Below are positions 1 to 5,640 of a stretch of 5,640 nucleotides of DNA, piece after piece (position 1 is the stretch's first letter; every line of letters starts with the position of its first letter). Source of the stretch: Verrucomicrobiota bacterium (GTDB lineage: Bacteria; Verrucomicrobiota; Verrucomicrobiia; Methylacidiphilales; Verrucolacustridaceae); contig RGGS01000101.1 in NCBI GenBank assembly GCA_010024525.1, forward strand, positions 1-5,640, written 5' to 3'. Under the pieces are notes generated by a model. That model saw only the letters and a program-made list of their open reading frames with translations, was not told where the DNA came from and ran no database searches. Both the position numbers and the translations under genes were made by a program.

Positions 1-267
1 TACGGAGAGACCAAAGCGATCAAGCAATTGCGGACGCAATTCGCCTTCTTCCGGATTGCCGCTCCCAATGAGCACGAAACGTGCAGGATGGCGGATGCTC
101 AGACCTTCGCGTTCGACGACATTTTCGCCAGACGCTGCCACATCGAGCAGAAGATCAACAATGTGATCTTCAAGCAGATTGACTTCATCGACATAGAGAT
201 AGCCGCGATTGGCAGCCGCGAGGAGGCCGGGCTCAAAAGCTTTTTCCCCTGATCCAAGTGATGTATC
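1..267 (-). pseudogene. bchI: 5'-truncated magnesium chelatase ATPase subunit I fragment (BchI/ChlI), running off the left edge
   Basis: Reading the minus strand from 267 down to 1 gives 89 open codons. From about position 258 onward they match the AAA+ core of BchI/ChlI, the ATPase that drives Mg insertion into protoporphyrin IX with BchD/ChlD and BchH/ChlH. Visible blocks are GEKAFEPGLLAAANRG (about 249-202), the Walker B stretch LYVDEVNLLEDH, the conserved SGENVVEREGLSIRHPARF, and the sensor-1 region GSGNPEEGELRPQLLDRFG near positions 66-10. The family normally has over 100 further residues before this point, including Walker A, and they should lie at higher coordinates. Instead the frame meets a TGA (plus-strand 268-270) about three codons upstream of recognisable homology, and no ATG is in frame. 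The fragment is therefore either a truncated gene remnant or one side of a misjoined contig. All six Arg codons in it are CGC/CGT, unlike the mixed Arg codons of the plus-strand genes. Family identity is secure; the pseudogene label is inferred. Confidence 0.8.
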
Positions 268-431
268 TCAACGTGGTCCGCTGGGCCGCTTTGGGTCGTG
301 TCCCGCCCTCCCAGCAGGGCCGTGCCAGAATCGTGGAAACCCGGCCTGGCAACGGTTTGATTAGTCCGGAACCGGAGTGGTGGCCGGAGACTTAGCCGAT
401 CGTTAGCTAGTCATGCAAGATAGTATCGACG
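268..431. other. intergenic region between the bchI fragment and the glycan operon
   Basis: No recognisable protein or RNA is seen here. This stretch must contain the promoter of the plus-strand operon if transcription starts locally, but I find no convincing paired -35/-10. TAGTAT at 421-426 resembles a -10 element yet lacks a matching -35 and lies only 5 bases before the first ATG. A small hairpin is possible (GCCCT 305-309 pairing with AGGGC 316-320, 6-base loop) with no following T run, so it is not a terminator. Three copies of CCGGA occur at 366, 372 and 384. The junction where the bchI similarity stops lies at its left border. Confidence 0.5.
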
Positions 432-1913
432 ATGGCACATGACGAAGGGTCTTCCCTCATGAATCTTTTGTGGAATGCATTCAGCTGGGACTATTTTCTG
501 AAGGCGGCGGCTGTCTTATTTCTTTTGGACTGGTTTTTTTATTTGCCGATTTTCAATTCGTTGTTCGCGATCGAGAAGGGTTGCGAGTGGAGGCCCCGGC
601 CGGCGGGCAGGGTTGCTTTGGCGGCAGGAAGCTGGTTATTGGCCATCGGAATCGCAGGATTTGCGCCAGAACCGCTCCGGTGTGTCGGATGGGGGGTCTT
701 GTGGGTGATTTTTCGCCTCGTCTTCATCCAGCGCCGGTGGAGCAGTGTGCGCAGGGGTTGTGGAGCTCCGGGCTTTATGTCCCATTGGACAGCCCTTTGG
801 ATCTTCCTTGTGGAGTTCGGTCGCCAAGTGGACGGCACGGGATGGTTGGTGGGGCAGATCTTTATGACCCTGCGCATGGATTTTGCGTTCATCATGCTAT
901 GTGCGGGAACCTACAAGGCCGCGGTTGGTTTTTTACGGGGCAACGGCATGGAATTCGGACGGGTAAATCCTATCTGGGGGTACCATTGGAGATATTTTTT
1001 CCAAAAGAACCCCGCAGGATTTTATCCAAAACTCATGAACGTACTCGCTGCCAGCGGGGAGATTCTGGCGGGCATTCTGCTTCTCGTGCCCCATCCGTGG
1101 AGCCAGATTCCCGGCGCCCTATTGGTCAGCCTTAGTTTTCTTTACGTCTCGTTTTTCATTCGTTTGGGGCGACTCGCCTCGCTCATGGTGCTCCTCCCCA
1201 TCCTTTATCATCCGGGAATCCTTCCAAGCGCCATGATCGGGACTGGAGGAATTGCGCAGCTGCCCTCATCTTGGTTGTTCTTCTTGGCCATTCCCTTCTG
1301 GGCTTTTATGGCTATGTTGCCACTGATCAAGGTGACCCAGTACTATAACCTTTTCGCCAACCGGGTTATCCCCGAGCCCCTGCAGTCCTTGGTCACGATC
1401 ATCGCCGACCGTATTCCCGTGATTGTATGGCGGGTCTTTACCCCGGACGTAATTAACTTCTTTGTACGAATCTATGTGTGGGAAAATGACAGAAAAACCT
1501 TGGTCGTTGGCGAAGATAACGTTTACTCCTACCGCGATTGGAAGCGCCCGTGGTTCAAATTGAGATTTCTCCACGTCACAGAGTCCATCGCCTTGGTGAG
1601 TGTTTTCACCACTCTAAAATATTTTCCATCCAAAGCCTCGCTTTTTGAGGAAAGGTTGCTTCGATACGCCCAGTCCGTTTCCGCCAGCCTCACCCGTCCA
1701 TGCTCCCGGATGGAGTTTGAGTATGTGGCTATCCGGAAAACCCCGGCAGGTTGGAATTTCCATCCTGCCTTTTCCTGTTTGGTCGATCTAAAGAGTTTTG
1801 AAGTTTCCAGACAAGTATTCGACAAAGACTTCGATCCATCCGCCCCGGCGTTGTTTAGCCCTGTTCGGGAAAGCATGCGCCCCGGCTCGCTGGAGCCGGC
1901 CGCCCCATCTTAG
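432..1913 (+). CDS. polytopic inner-membrane protein, HTTM/DoxX-like, function unknown
   Basis: This 493-residue protein has a strongly hydrophobic N-terminal 300 residues and a more polar C-terminal 190. Probable membrane segments lie near residues 22-45, 60-78, 84-100, 118-130, 142-168, 201-219, 226-243, 247-263 and 279-299. The pattern around residues 150-220 (AGTYKAAVGF, then a Trp/Tyr/Phe-rich loop, then LAASGEILAGILLLVP) recalls HTTM and DoxX-type membrane proteins, but I recognise no catalytic motif, so this is a fold-level suggestion only. The C-terminal part (about 345-480) contains VRIYVWENDRKTLVVG and looks like a separate soluble region. The start is uncertain: ATG 432 gives the longest protein and has no Shine-Dalgarno, whereas ATG 459 (residue 10) is preceded by GAAGGG nine bases upstream and would begin MNLLWNAFSW just before the first membrane segment. 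It is first in the operon, 8 bases before the asnB-like gene, which suggests an envelope role with the same glycan. Confidence 0.85.
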   Translation: MAHDEGSSLMNLLWNAFSWDYFLKAAAVLFLLDWFFYLPIFNSLFAIEKGCEWRPRPAGRVALAAGSWLLAIGIAGFAPEPLRCVGWGVLWVIFRLVFIQRRWSSVRRGCGAPGFMSHWTALWIFLVEFGRQVDGTGWLVGQIFMTLRMDFAFIMLCAGTYKAAVGFLRGNGMEFGRVNPIWGYHWRYFFQKNPAGFYPKLMNVLAASGEILAGILLLVPHPWSQIPGALLVSLSFLYVSFFIRLGRLASLMVLLPILYHPGILPSAMIGTGGIAQLPSSWLFFLAIPFWAFMAMLPLIKVTQYYNLFANRVIPEPLQSLVTIIADRIPVIVWRVFTPDVINFFVRIYVWENDRKTLVVGEDNVYSYRDWKRPWFKLRFLHVTESIALVSVFTTLKYFPSKASLFEERLLRYAQSVSASLTRPCSRMEFEYVAIRKTPAGWNFHPAFSCLVDLKSFEVSRQVFDKDFDPSAPALFSPVRESMRPGSLEPAAPS

Positions 1914-1921
1914 CGTTAGCG

Positions 1922-3751
1922 ATGTGTGGCATTGCCGGATTTTTTGGAGAGGGAAAAGCCGACATTCTTCCGCGGATGTTGGAAACAATCCGCCATCGTG
2001 GTCCCGACGATTCTCACTGGGAGCATGGAACAAGTTTTGGTTTGGGTGCTTGCCGGCTGAGCATTTTGGATCTGGTCCATGGGCGACAGCCGATGTGGAT
2101 TGAGGACGGCACCATTTGCGCCGCTCAAAATGGCGAAATTTACAATTCCCCCGATTTAAGAAAGGATCTGACTGCCAAAGGGCACAGGTTCCACGGTCAT
2201 TGTGACACGGAGGTTCTCGCCCCCTTGTACAGGGAATACGGTGAGGATGCCTGGCTTAAAATGGAAGGCATGTTCGCCGTGGCCATATGGGATCGGGTGA
2301 ACCTCCGAGGTTATCTAATCCGAGACCCTTGTGGGAAAAAGCCTCTTTATTACACCCGCATTGGCGGTGCCATTTATTTTGCCTCTGAAATCAAGGCTTT
2401 GCTAGCCGTTCCCGGATGCTCCCGGGAAATTGACCCAGGGGCGCTCCGCGCCTATCTCGGTCTCAAGCACGTCCCCGGACCGGCCTCCATCTTTCTTCAT
2501 ATTCGGCAGGTTCCTCCCGGCCATGTGCTTCTTTGGAAAGCCGGAAACCAGTTCTCCTGCCGGCCATACTGGCAGTTGTCGGAAAAGGAAGTTGAGCCGA
2601 CCGATCCCGCCGAAGTTGTGCCTCGGTTTTTGGAGCTACTGCGGCGGGGAATTCAACAACGCTTTTTGAGTGACGTGCCGGTTGGGTTCTTTTTGAGCGG
2701 AGGGCTTGATTCGAGTCTGGTGACTGCCTTGGCTGCCGAGGGAAGTCCTGGCCCCGTGCGGACCTTTACCCTGACACTTGACTCGGAACACGTTACGCCG
2801 GGCAAGGAGGCCGATCAGAAGTGGGCGGGGTGGGTCGCCCAGCGGTTCGGAACAACCCACCAGGAGGAAAAAGTCGAAGTCCGAGATCTGGGTGGGCAAC
2901 TTCGGGATGTCCTCCGCGCCTTTGACGAGCCCTTTGCAGGGGTGATTTCACCCTACTTTCTTTCTCGGGTGATGGTTCAGCATGTGAAGGTAGCGATGTG
3001 CGGGGACGGGGCAGACGAACTCCTGGGAAGCTATCTTTCCCATCGCCTCGCCGCCTCGCTGGAGGAAGGGAAGTGGGCGTACCCCAGATCTCCCGAGGAA
3101 GAAAAGCTTTTTGCCGGGATCCGGTCCACGGATCCGGCGGTCTGGCGGAGCAAACTGGAGGTTTTTCAGAGATCGGAAATCTCCGAACTCCTCTCGCCTG
3201 AGTGGAAAAAAGCGTCGGACGATGACATCGGTGCGGAGGGGCGATGGCGGAATGCGTTGCAATCCTTCGCGGGGCGCACGCCTTTGCCCAGGATGCTTTC
3301 GGCGGAGTTCACGACCCTGTTGCCTGACCAGATCCTCAAGTATGCCGACCGGCTTTCTATGGCCCACTCCCTGGAGGTTCGGAGCCCCTACTTGTCACGG
3401 GAGCTGGTTGAATTTGTCAGTGCTCTTCCGGCCAGTTGGAAAATCCGTGGAAGACAAACCAAGTTTCTGATGAGGGAGGCCGCCCGCCGATACTTTCCGG
3501 AGGAAATGGTGACGCGCCCCAAAGAGGGTTTTTTCCTCCCTCTGGCTCAGTGGTTGCGAACATCTTTGCGCCCCTTGGTGGAGGAGCACCTGCGCCCGGA
3601 GACGCTCCGCCGGCAAGGACTGCTGGATCCGGTGGCGGTCGGAACGTTGCGGGGGATCTGGGAAAAAGGGGATCCATCCGATTATCGGTTGGCGAACAAA
3701 ATCTATTCCTTGCTGATTCTTTCCCTTTGGCATGACGACTATGTCCGCTGA
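1922..3751 (+). CDS. asnB: AsnB-type glutamine-hydrolysing asparagine synthetase / amidotransferase
   Basis: This 609-residue protein is full length for the family. The N-terminal class II glutaminase begins MCGIAGFFG, so Cys2 becomes the N-terminal nucleophile after Met removal; this also fixes the start. Other glutaminase landmarks are RHRGPDD (24-30), R45 in RLSILD, NGEIYN (70-75) and D95 in CDTEV. The C-terminal ATP-pyrophosphatase domain has SGGLDSS (259-265), DEPFAG (335-340), CGDGADE (360-366), and KYADRLSMAHSLEVRSPYL (473-491). The family reaction is ATP-dependent transfer of glutamine amide nitrogen to a carboxylate, aspartate in the classical case. In glycan clusters, related enzymes can amidate sugar uronic acids instead, so the acceptor is open. 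At the E. coli Glu348 position this protein has Asp362, a variant I associate with polysaccharide-locus members. There is no Shine-Dalgarno in the 8-base gap after the upstream stop, so translation probably depends on coupling. Confidence 0.93.
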   Translation: MCGIAGFFGEGKADILPRMLETIRHRGPDDSHWEHGTSFGLGACRLSILDLVHGRQPMWIEDGTICAAQNGEIYNSPDLRKDLTAKGHRFHGHCDTEVLAPLYREYGEDAWLKMEGMFAVAIWDRVNLRGYLIRDPCGKKPLYYTRIGGAIYFASEIKALLAVPGCSREIDPGALRAYLGLKHVPGPASIFLHIRQVPPGHVLLWKAGNQFSCRPYWQLSEKEVEPTDPAEVVPRFLELLRRGIQQRFLSDVPVGFFLSGGLDSSLVTALAAEGSPGPVRTFTLTLDSEHVTPGKEADQKWAGWVAQRFGTTHQEEKVEVRDLGGQLRDVLRAFDEPFAGVISPYFLSRVMVQHVKVAMCGDGADELLGSYLSHRLAASLEEGKWAYPRSPEEEKLFAGIRSTDPAVWRSKLEVFQRSEISELLSPEWKKASDDDIGAEGRWRNALQSFAGRTPLPRMLSAEFTTLLPDQILKYADRLSMAHSLEVRSPYLSRELVEFVSALPASWKIRGRQTKFLMREAARRYFPEEMVTRPKEGFFLPLAQWLRTSLRPLVEEHLRPETLRRQGLLDPVAVGTLRGIWEKGDPSDYRLANKIYSLLILSLWHDDYVR

Positions 3752-4436
3752 CTGGCCCCGCCCCATTCTGGCGGCCCTCCAGCCCAGTTATCTTCCCTGG
3801 CTGGGGGCCTTCGAACAACTGGCTCGGAGCGATATCTTTGTCGTCTACGACGACGTGCAGTACGACCGGGATGGCTGGAGAAACCGGAACCGCATCAAAA
3901 CGGCCCAAGGGGTCCAGTGGCTGACGGTTCCTGTTCTGACCAAGGGACTTTTTGGGCAAAAAATCCGGGATGTGTTGATCGACAACCGAAAACCCTGGCC
4001 CCGCAAACATCTGGAGACATTGCGGCAAGCCTATGCCAAAGCACCCTTTTTGGATCCTGTCATGGCCGAGCTTCTCCCGGTGCTCGGTCAGGAATGGAAG
4101 AGTCTATCCGATTTGAACACGACCCTTTTTCTTCGTTTGGCCCGCTTGATGGGAGTGGAGCGCACGATCCGTCATGCAGGAGAGCTTTCCCTGCCGGAAG
4201 ACAAGAACGACCGGTTGATCGAACTGTGTCAAAAACTTGGGGCAAAGACGTATTACTCGGGGCAGGCCGCCAAGGATTACTTGGCGGAAGAACGCTTTGC
4301 CCAAGCAGGCATTGCGGTTCGATGGCAGGAATTTCAGCCTCCCACCTATCCCCAGCTTCATGGAGAGTTTGTATCCCACCTCTCCGTGGTGGACTGGTTA
4401 TTCAATTGCCCCGATCGCCTGAGTTTCTTAAGTTAG
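3732..4436 (+). CDS. WbqC-family protein, glycan-biosynthesis associated
   Basis: This 234-residue protein has the whole WbqC-like family pattern (PF08889-type). It shows QPSYLPWLG (17-25), DDVQYDRDGWRNRNRIK (40-56), WLTVPV (63-68), KND-R (158-161) followed by LIELCQKLGAKTYYSG, AAKDYL (179-184), and the C-terminal GIAVRWQ...PTYPQLHGEF...LSVVDWLFNC (193-226). No signal peptide or membrane segment is seen, so it is probably cytoplasmic. WbqC-like genes occur in O-antigen and related clusters; I cannot state an established reaction for this one and do not assign it. The position between an AsnB-type amidotransferase and a sugar 4,6-dehydratase suggests work on a nucleotide sugar or its substituent. 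The first 20 bases overlap the end of the asnB-like gene. ATG 3732 and ATG 3741 are both possible starts and neither has a Shine-Dalgarno, so termination-reinitiation coupling is likely. The stop TAG overlaps the ribosome-binding site of the next gene. Confidence 0.88.
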   Translation: MTTMSADWPRPILAALQPSYLPWLGAFEQLARSDIFVVYDDVQYDRDGWRNRNRIKTAQGVQWLTVPVLTKGLFGQKIRDVLIDNRKPWPRKHLETLRQAYAKAPFLDPVMAELLPVLGQEWKSLSDLNTTLFLRLARLMGVERTIRHAGELSLPEDKNDRLIELCQKLGAKTYYSGQAAKDYLAEERFAQAGIAVRWQEFQPPTYPQLHGEFVSHLSVVDWLFNCPDRLSFLS

Positions 4437-4440
4437 GAGG
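4435..4440 (+). promoter_or_regulatory. Shine-Dalgarno AGGAGG for the 4,6-dehydratase gene
   Basis: A perfect AGGAGG sits on the last two bases of the WbqC-family stop codon (TAG, 4434-4436) and ends only 3 bases before the GTG start at 4444. It supports GTG 4444 as the start, since the NAD-binding glycine motif begins at residue 8-9 and no later start would keep it. The 3-base spacer is shorter than usual, so effective pairing may use only its left part. Confidence 0.7.
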
Positions 4441-4443
4441 AGT

Positions 4444-5475
4444 GTGAAGAAAACCATCCTTGTGACCGGCGGAGCCGGCTTTATCGGAAGCAATTTTGTC
4501 CATCATCTGTGGAACAAGTATCCGGAATACAAAATCCTGGTTTTGGATTTATTGACCTACGCCGGGAATCCCGAGAATTTTCCGGTTCAAGGAACTGGCC
4601 ACCCCCGATTTGAATTCTGGTACGGGGATGTCTGCAACGCCGAACTGGTCGACACCCTGGTCAGTCGCAGCGATTATATCATCCACTTTGCCGCGGAGAG
4701 CCATGTCACCCGATCCATCTATGACAACCACACGTTCTTTCAGACGGACGTCATGGGGACGCATGCGGTGGCCAATGCCGTATTGAAACACCGGAAGAAA
4801 ATTCAGCGGTTCATTCATATTTCCACCTCGGAAGTCTATGGAACAGCAGAGCAGGAAAAAATGAACGAGGAGCACCCCCTCAAGCCGCTTTCGCCCTACG
4901 CCAGTGCCAAGTGCGGGGCGGACCGTCTTGTTTTTTCCTACTTCACGACCTACCAGATCCCGGCGGTGATCATCCGGCCGTTTAATAACTTCGGCCCCCG
5001 GCAGCACCTGGAAAAACTGGTTCCGCGGTTTTTGACCAGCGTTCTGCTGGGAGAACCGTTGACCGTGCATGGTGATGGGTCCGCCGCGCGGGATTTCGTC
5101 TATGTGGAGGACAATTGCGAAGCGATCGACCGGGTGATGCATGCACCTTCCGAAAAAGTGGACGGGCAGATTTTCAACGTCGGCACCGGTGTCCACCGCA
5201 CCATTACCGAGATCGCCGCCGACATTCGGACTCTCTGCCCCAAAAATTTTCCCGGTGAAACCATCGTGGCCGATCGACCGGGTCAGGTTTTCCGCCATAC
5301 CGCGGATATTCGAAAGATTGAAACGACCCTGGGTTGGGCTCCCAAGACTTCCTGGAAAGACGGGCTCGCCAAGACCTTGGCTTGGTACGATGCAAACCGG
5401 ACCTGGTGGGCCAAGCAAGTTTGGATGCGTCATATCGAAATCGAGACCCAGGACGGGAAAAAAGTCCTCCATTGA
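4444..5475 (+). CDS. RmlB-like NAD-dependent nucleotide-sugar 4,6-dehydratase (extended SDR)
   Basis: This 343-residue extended short-chain dehydrogenase/reductase starts with GTG. It has the Rossmann motif TGGAGFIG (8-15), Asp35 at the end of beta-2 followed by LLTYAGN (36-42), which is a hallmark of dTDP-glucose 4,6-dehydratases, HFAAESHV (81-88), and the catalytic YASAK (Tyr152, Lys156). Later landmarks are RPFNNFGPRQ (178-187), GDGSAARDFVYVEDNCEAI (210-228) and NVGTG (245-249). The expected reaction is oxidation at C4, loss of water across C5-C6 and re-reduction, giving a 4-keto-6-deoxy sugar nucleotide. Where RmlB has Thr-Asp-Glu, this protein has Thr128-Ser129-Glu130 (ISTSEVYGTA), as in LegB-like dehydratases and UDP-glucuronate decarboxylases. 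I therefore withhold the symbol rfbB/rmlB; dTDP-glucose is the first guess for substrate and a UDP- or GDP-sugar is possible. A C-terminal tail of about 20 residues follows the usual RmlB-like end (ANRTWW, 317-322). The gene lies 7 bases after wbqC-like and 7 before the aminotransferase. Confidence 0.9.
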   Translation: MKKTILVTGGAGFIGSNFVHHLWNKYPEYKILVLDLLTYAGNPENFPVQGTGHPRFEFWYGDVCNAELVDTLVSRSDYIIHFAAESHVTRSIYDNHTFFQTDVMGTHAVANAVLKHRKKIQRFIHISTSEVYGTAEQEKMNEEHPLKPLSPYASAKCGADRLVFSYFTTYQIPAVIIRPFNNFGPRQHLEKLVPRFLTSVLLGEPLTVHGDGSAARDFVYVEDNCEAIDRVMHAPSEKVDGQIFNVGTGVHRTITEIAADIRTLCPKNFPGETIVADRPGQVFRHTADIRKIETTLGWAPKTSWKDGLAKTLAWYDANRTWWAKQVWMRHIEIETQDGKKVLH

Positions 5476-5482
5476 GCGAGGC

Positions 5483-5640
5483 ATGAAAGTCCCTTTTTTC
5501 CGTCACGGCCTTGGACGGCCTGAGCTCGGAAGATTGGCGAAAGTCTTGCGCGGGCCGATTTTAACCACCGGTGCGGAGGTTTTCGAATTCGAAAAAAAAT
5601 TCTCCAAGTACTTGGGAATTCGGGACACCGTGGCTTGCAC
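5483..5640 (+). CDS. DegT/DnrJ/EryC1/StrS-family PLP-dependent sugar aminotransferase, N-terminal part (runs off the right edge)
   Basis: Fifty-two complete codons from ATG 5483 remain open to the window end. The sequence begins MKVPFFRHGLGRPEL and continues with VLRGPILTTGAEVFEFEKKF (21-40) and YLGIRDTVAC (43-52). This is the N-terminal signature of DegT-family aminotransferases: a conserved start, then a Leu/Thr-Thr-Gly segment, the FE..F motif and the ylGv..av strand that leads to the cofactor-phosphate-binding Ser-Gly-Thr just beyond the window. The catalytic lysine also lies outside. These enzymes transfer an amino group, usually from glutamate, to C3 or C4 of a keto-deoxy sugar nucleotide. 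Its position directly behind a 4,6-dehydratase (7-base gap) suggests it aminates that enzyme's 4-keto product. The ribosome-binding site is weak; GAGCGAGG (5474-5481) lies against the start codon, so coupling to the upstream gene is likely. Confidence 0.88.
   Translation, partial: MKVPFFRHGLGRPELGRLAKVLRGPILTTGAEVFEFEKKFSKYLGIRDTVAC

Noticed and set aside
28..252. 74-residue plus-strand open frame at the left edge
   Set aside because: It is the antisense shadow of the bchI/chlI fragment, whose minus-strand translation matches a well-known conserved family over the same bases.
305..320. GCCCT/AGGGC hairpin as a terminator
   Set aside because: The 5-base-pair stem is short and no T run follows on either strand.
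240..345. Possible frameshifted continuation of bchI on the minus strand beyond position 268
   Set aside because: I translated all three minus-strand frames upstream of the break and none gave the expected GTLDIE-type residues or a Walker A motif, so a simple one-base frameshift does not rescue the gene.
261..395. Plus-strand small open frame of 44 codons (ATG 261 to TAG 393-395)
   Set aside because: No Shine-Dalgarno, no recognisable motif, and it starts at the suspected junction; an open frame this short is expected by chance in G+C-rich sequence.
421..426. TAGTAT as a -10 promoter element
   Set aside because: No acceptable -35 hexamer lies 16-18 bases upstream, and it is only 5 bases before ATG 432; it could serve only if translation starts at ATG 459.
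3417..4028. 203-residue minus-strand open frame across the asnB-like/wbqC-like junction
   Set aside because: It is Pro/Gly/Arg-rich, low in recognisable motifs and antisense to two well-supported genes.
4549..5484. 311-residue minus-strand open frame opposite the 4,6-dehydratase gene
   Set aside because: The plus strand carries a full set of SDR motifs with a ribosome-binding site; the antisense frame shows no family features and is a by-product of G+C-rich codon use.

Overview
The window looks like part of a bacterial surface-glycan (O-antigen, capsule or exopolysaccharide) locus. It carries five tightly packed plus-strand genes, and a fragment of an unrelated gene sits on the minus strand at the left edge. 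The base composition is moderately G+C-rich. The genes point to an envelope-polysaccharide-making bacterium, probably Gram-negative, but nothing here fixes the taxon. The left-edge fragment reads like BchI/ChlI, the ATPase subunit of magnesium chelatase, of the kind found in phototrophs. It is broken, however, so it is weak evidence about the host.

Layout. Positions 1-267 (minus) hold the middle of bchI/chlI: the Walker B and sensor-1 regions, without the N-terminal Walker A half that should follow inside this window. Positions 268-431 are non-coding as far as I can tell. From 432 onward all genes are on the plus strand: a polytopic membrane protein of HTTM/DoxX-like character (432-1913); an AsnB-type glutamine amidotransferase/asparagine synthetase (1922-3751); a WbqC-family protein (3732-4436); an RmlB-like NAD-dependent nucleotide-sugar 4,6-dehydratase (4444-5475); and the first 52 codons of a DegT/DnrJ/EryC1/StrS-type sugar aminotransferase that runs off the right edge (5483-5640+). 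Spacings are +8, -20 (overlap), +7 and +7 bases, and I see no terminator between genes, so they very probably form one operon.

How the genes may work together (inference). A 4,6-dehydratase followed directly by a DegT aminotransferase is the usual pair for making a nucleotide-activated amino-deoxysugar: the dehydratase creates a 4-keto-6-deoxy intermediate and the PLP enzyme aminates it. WbqC-family and AsnB-type proteins recur in O-antigen and exopolysaccharide clusters and could decorate or amidate the sugar. The membrane protein could act at the membrane on the same product, but its role is unknown. The main oddities are the truncated bchI fragment, a Thr-Ser-Glu triad where classical RmlB has Thr-Asp-Glu, an Asp where E. 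coli AsnB has its catalytic-site Glu, and poor ribosome-binding sites in front of several genes. I found no CRISPR, tRNA, rRNA or insertion sequence, and nothing I would call a clearly new system.
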